DNA of 6,909 nucleotides from a bacterium (GTDB lineage Bacteria > UBP13 > UBA5359), in NCBI GenBank assembly GCA_028699365.1, contig JAQVUQ010000148.1, forward strand, positions 1 through 6,909, read 5' to 3'. Positions 5,661 to 6,909 of the stretch are shown here, in pieces. The position numbers were made by a program, and so were the translations under genes. The notes beneath the pieces were generated by a model. The model saw only the letters and a list, made by a program, of their open reading frames with translations. It was not told the origin of the DNA and did no database searches. How positions within the stretch are numbered: position 1 is the first letter of the stretch; each line of letters starts with the position of its first letter.

Positions 5661-6909
5661 CTACTTGCAAGATTCAATTCCGAGTACTCTGCCACACTCC
5701 CTGAGCAACACACTCTCAAGCTCCCGATCAAAGGGGAACAGCCCGTAGAATCTGGGTGCCTGGTAGCAGGCATAATCAACGTCTATATCGTAGACATCAC
5801 CAGTAGGCAGATACCCTACGTTGCCTCCGGAATAGCCGACCGGCATCAACGGTGCCCCATTTGCTTCCATCAGCTTCAAACTGTAGCCGGAGAAGACTTC
5901 ACCCGGCAGCCCAAGTATCTTTACCTCTCCCAGGTTAATCAATTGCACAGGAACATTGAGCAGAAATGGCTCTCGCCTGAACTCAGCATGTCTCTCTCTT
6001 GCCCTGTAAGCCCAGTCATCGATAAATCGCCCGTATAACGGCAGAACGGAACTGAAATAATTCCGCCACCACTCGCACTGGGTTTTGATCTCTTCATAGG
6101 ACGGTACGTTAAGCGGCAACCGCACCCTGTTCTCTACGGCCTTTATTTCCGGCGTGCTTACGGCCACAGCCCGTCTTTGCGCTGTTGCCATATGACGGTA
6201 GAGTATCTCCCCGTACAACTGCAAATCCTCTACCGAGCCTCCAGTGCCTCTCCTGCGGCTGACAGGGTTGACATCACCGCAGAAGCCTTGCAGGAACATG
6301 CCTTGATGCCCGTCCCGCTCTATCCTGGTTATCAGCGCTCCCGGCCAATCGGCCGAGACCCTGTTGCTCTGGCCCAGGACTACCGGATGGCAGGCATAAC
6401 TTACCAGATATATCTTACGGCCGTCCGGCCAAGTGAAGATGATCGTCTTCAATACCGGGTCAATGGGAGCAAAGCCTTTCTTTCTCCGGTTGTAGCCGAT
6501 GGGCGTTACCATCTCGTGGATATAGGACATCTCCGCCGGCCGGCAATTTCTTTGGGCCGACTCGGCTGCTGCCGCTATGGCATGGCTGACCGTTGTCTGG
6601 CATCCGGGATCCACCTCTCCCAAACCGGGCAGGTCATGTATGGCCGGTCCGGCATGGGTATGGGTGCAGGCCAGGAGAATATTACTTACCGGCAAGTCGT
6701 ATCTGGCAGCAATCTCTTTTCTTCTTTCATCGGTAAATTCCACACTCAGGCTGAGCAGATCGCAGCTTATCAGGATAACGGCTTCCGGCCCCTGGCGGAT
6801 ATAAAGCGCCCTGACTTTGAGATCATCGATCACTTCTTCCGCTTTGCGCTCCAGGTAGTAGCCGTAGCCGGTAAGTTCCACTCCCAAAGGCAGAGTTATT
6901 ATCCGCTCA
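5661..6909 (-). CDS. Neutral/alkaline ceramidase N-terminal-domain family protein (5' end beyond window)
   Basis: The frame is open from the window edge to TAG at 5661: 415 visible residues. The first ones, ERIITLPLGVELTGYG, match the family's N-terminal ITPPLGxxLxGYG segment, so only about ten residues should be missing; the in-frame TTG at 6887 falls inside this segment and is not the true start. Zinc-ligand positions of bacterial neutral ceramidase appear kept: THTHAGP (82-88), YACHPVV (His174), LPGE (Glu337) and NVGYLPT (Tyr366). QGFCGDVNP (207-215) matches the GDVSP motif, but Asn214 replaces the Ser that is the nucleophile-like residue in characterised ceramidases. It ends after the catalytic domain and lacks the C-terminal Ig-like domain of true ceramidases (~650 residues). 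No secretion signal can be assessed. It is probably a metal-dependent amidase or ester hydrolase of unknown substrate rather than a ceramidase. It lies upstream of the aminotransferase promoter, and no terminator is visible between. Confidence 0.87.
   Translation of the reverse strand, partial: ERIITLPLGVELTGYGYYLERKAEEVIDDLKVRALYIRQGPEAVILISCDLLSLSVEFTDERRKEIAARYDLPVSNILLACTHTHAGPAIHDLPGLGEVDPGCQTTVSHAIAAAAESAQRNCRPAEMSYIHEMVTPIGYNRRKKGFAPIDPVLKTIIFTWPDGRKIYLVSYACHPVVLGQSNRVSADWPGALITRIERDGHQGMFLQGFCGDVNPVSRRRGTGGSVEDLQLYGEILYRHMATAQRRAVAVSTPEIKAVENRVRLPLNVPSYEEIKTQCEWWRNYFSSVLPLYGRFIDDWAYRARERHAEFRREPFLLNVPVQLINLGEVKILGLPGEVFSGYSLKLMEANGAPLMPVGYSGGNVGYLPTGDVYDIDVDYACYQAPRFYGLFPFDRELESVLLRECGRVLGIESCK

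Overview
The window carries six protein-coding loci, all read from the minus strand, so gene order runs from high to low coordinates. It looks bacterial. Strong purine-rich Shine-Dalgarno sites, sigma70-type promoter spacing, medium GC, and the resemblance to families common in Clostridia-like Bacillota suggest a Gram-positive or environmental anaerobe. That assignment is inference. No rRNA, tRNA, CRISPR, phage, transposase or plasmid signal is visible.

Layout, in transcription order. (1) 6909-5661: a protein of the neutral/alkaline ceramidase N-terminal-domain family; its first few residues lie outside the window. (2) 5660-5454: a 207-base leader with a good sigma70-like promoter (5605-5578) and a possible operator. 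(3) 5453-4137: a DegT/DnrJ/EryC1/StrS-type PLP aminotransferase. (4) 4073-3663: a half-size EamA-type membrane transporter of about five helices. (5) 3606-1537: a 689-residue glycoside-hydrolase-like protein with a GHL6-type barrel and a beta-galactosidase trimerisation-type domain. (6) 1467-928: a broken amidohydrolase (Amidohydro_2 type) that keeps its start hexapeptide and C-terminal half but has lost the middle. (7) 862-1: the N-terminal 287 residues of a GH36-like alpha-galactosidase-family protein, running off the window. No gap exceeds 300 bases and I see no convincing Rho-independent terminator, so genes 3 to 7 could form one transcript from the promoter at about 5590.

Taken together this looks like an accessory locus for scavenging a glycoconjugate. 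It has two glycosidase-like proteins, a ceramidase-fold metal hydrolase, a sugar-type aminotransferase, a small exporter/importer-like membrane protein and a decayed amidohydrolase. The substrate cannot be read from the sequence. The points most worth a second look are the Ser-to-Asn change at the ceramidase nucleophile position, the GH36 protein lacking the usual IDDGW strand motif, the decaying amidohydrolase, and the unusual gene combination as a possible uncharacterised pathway.
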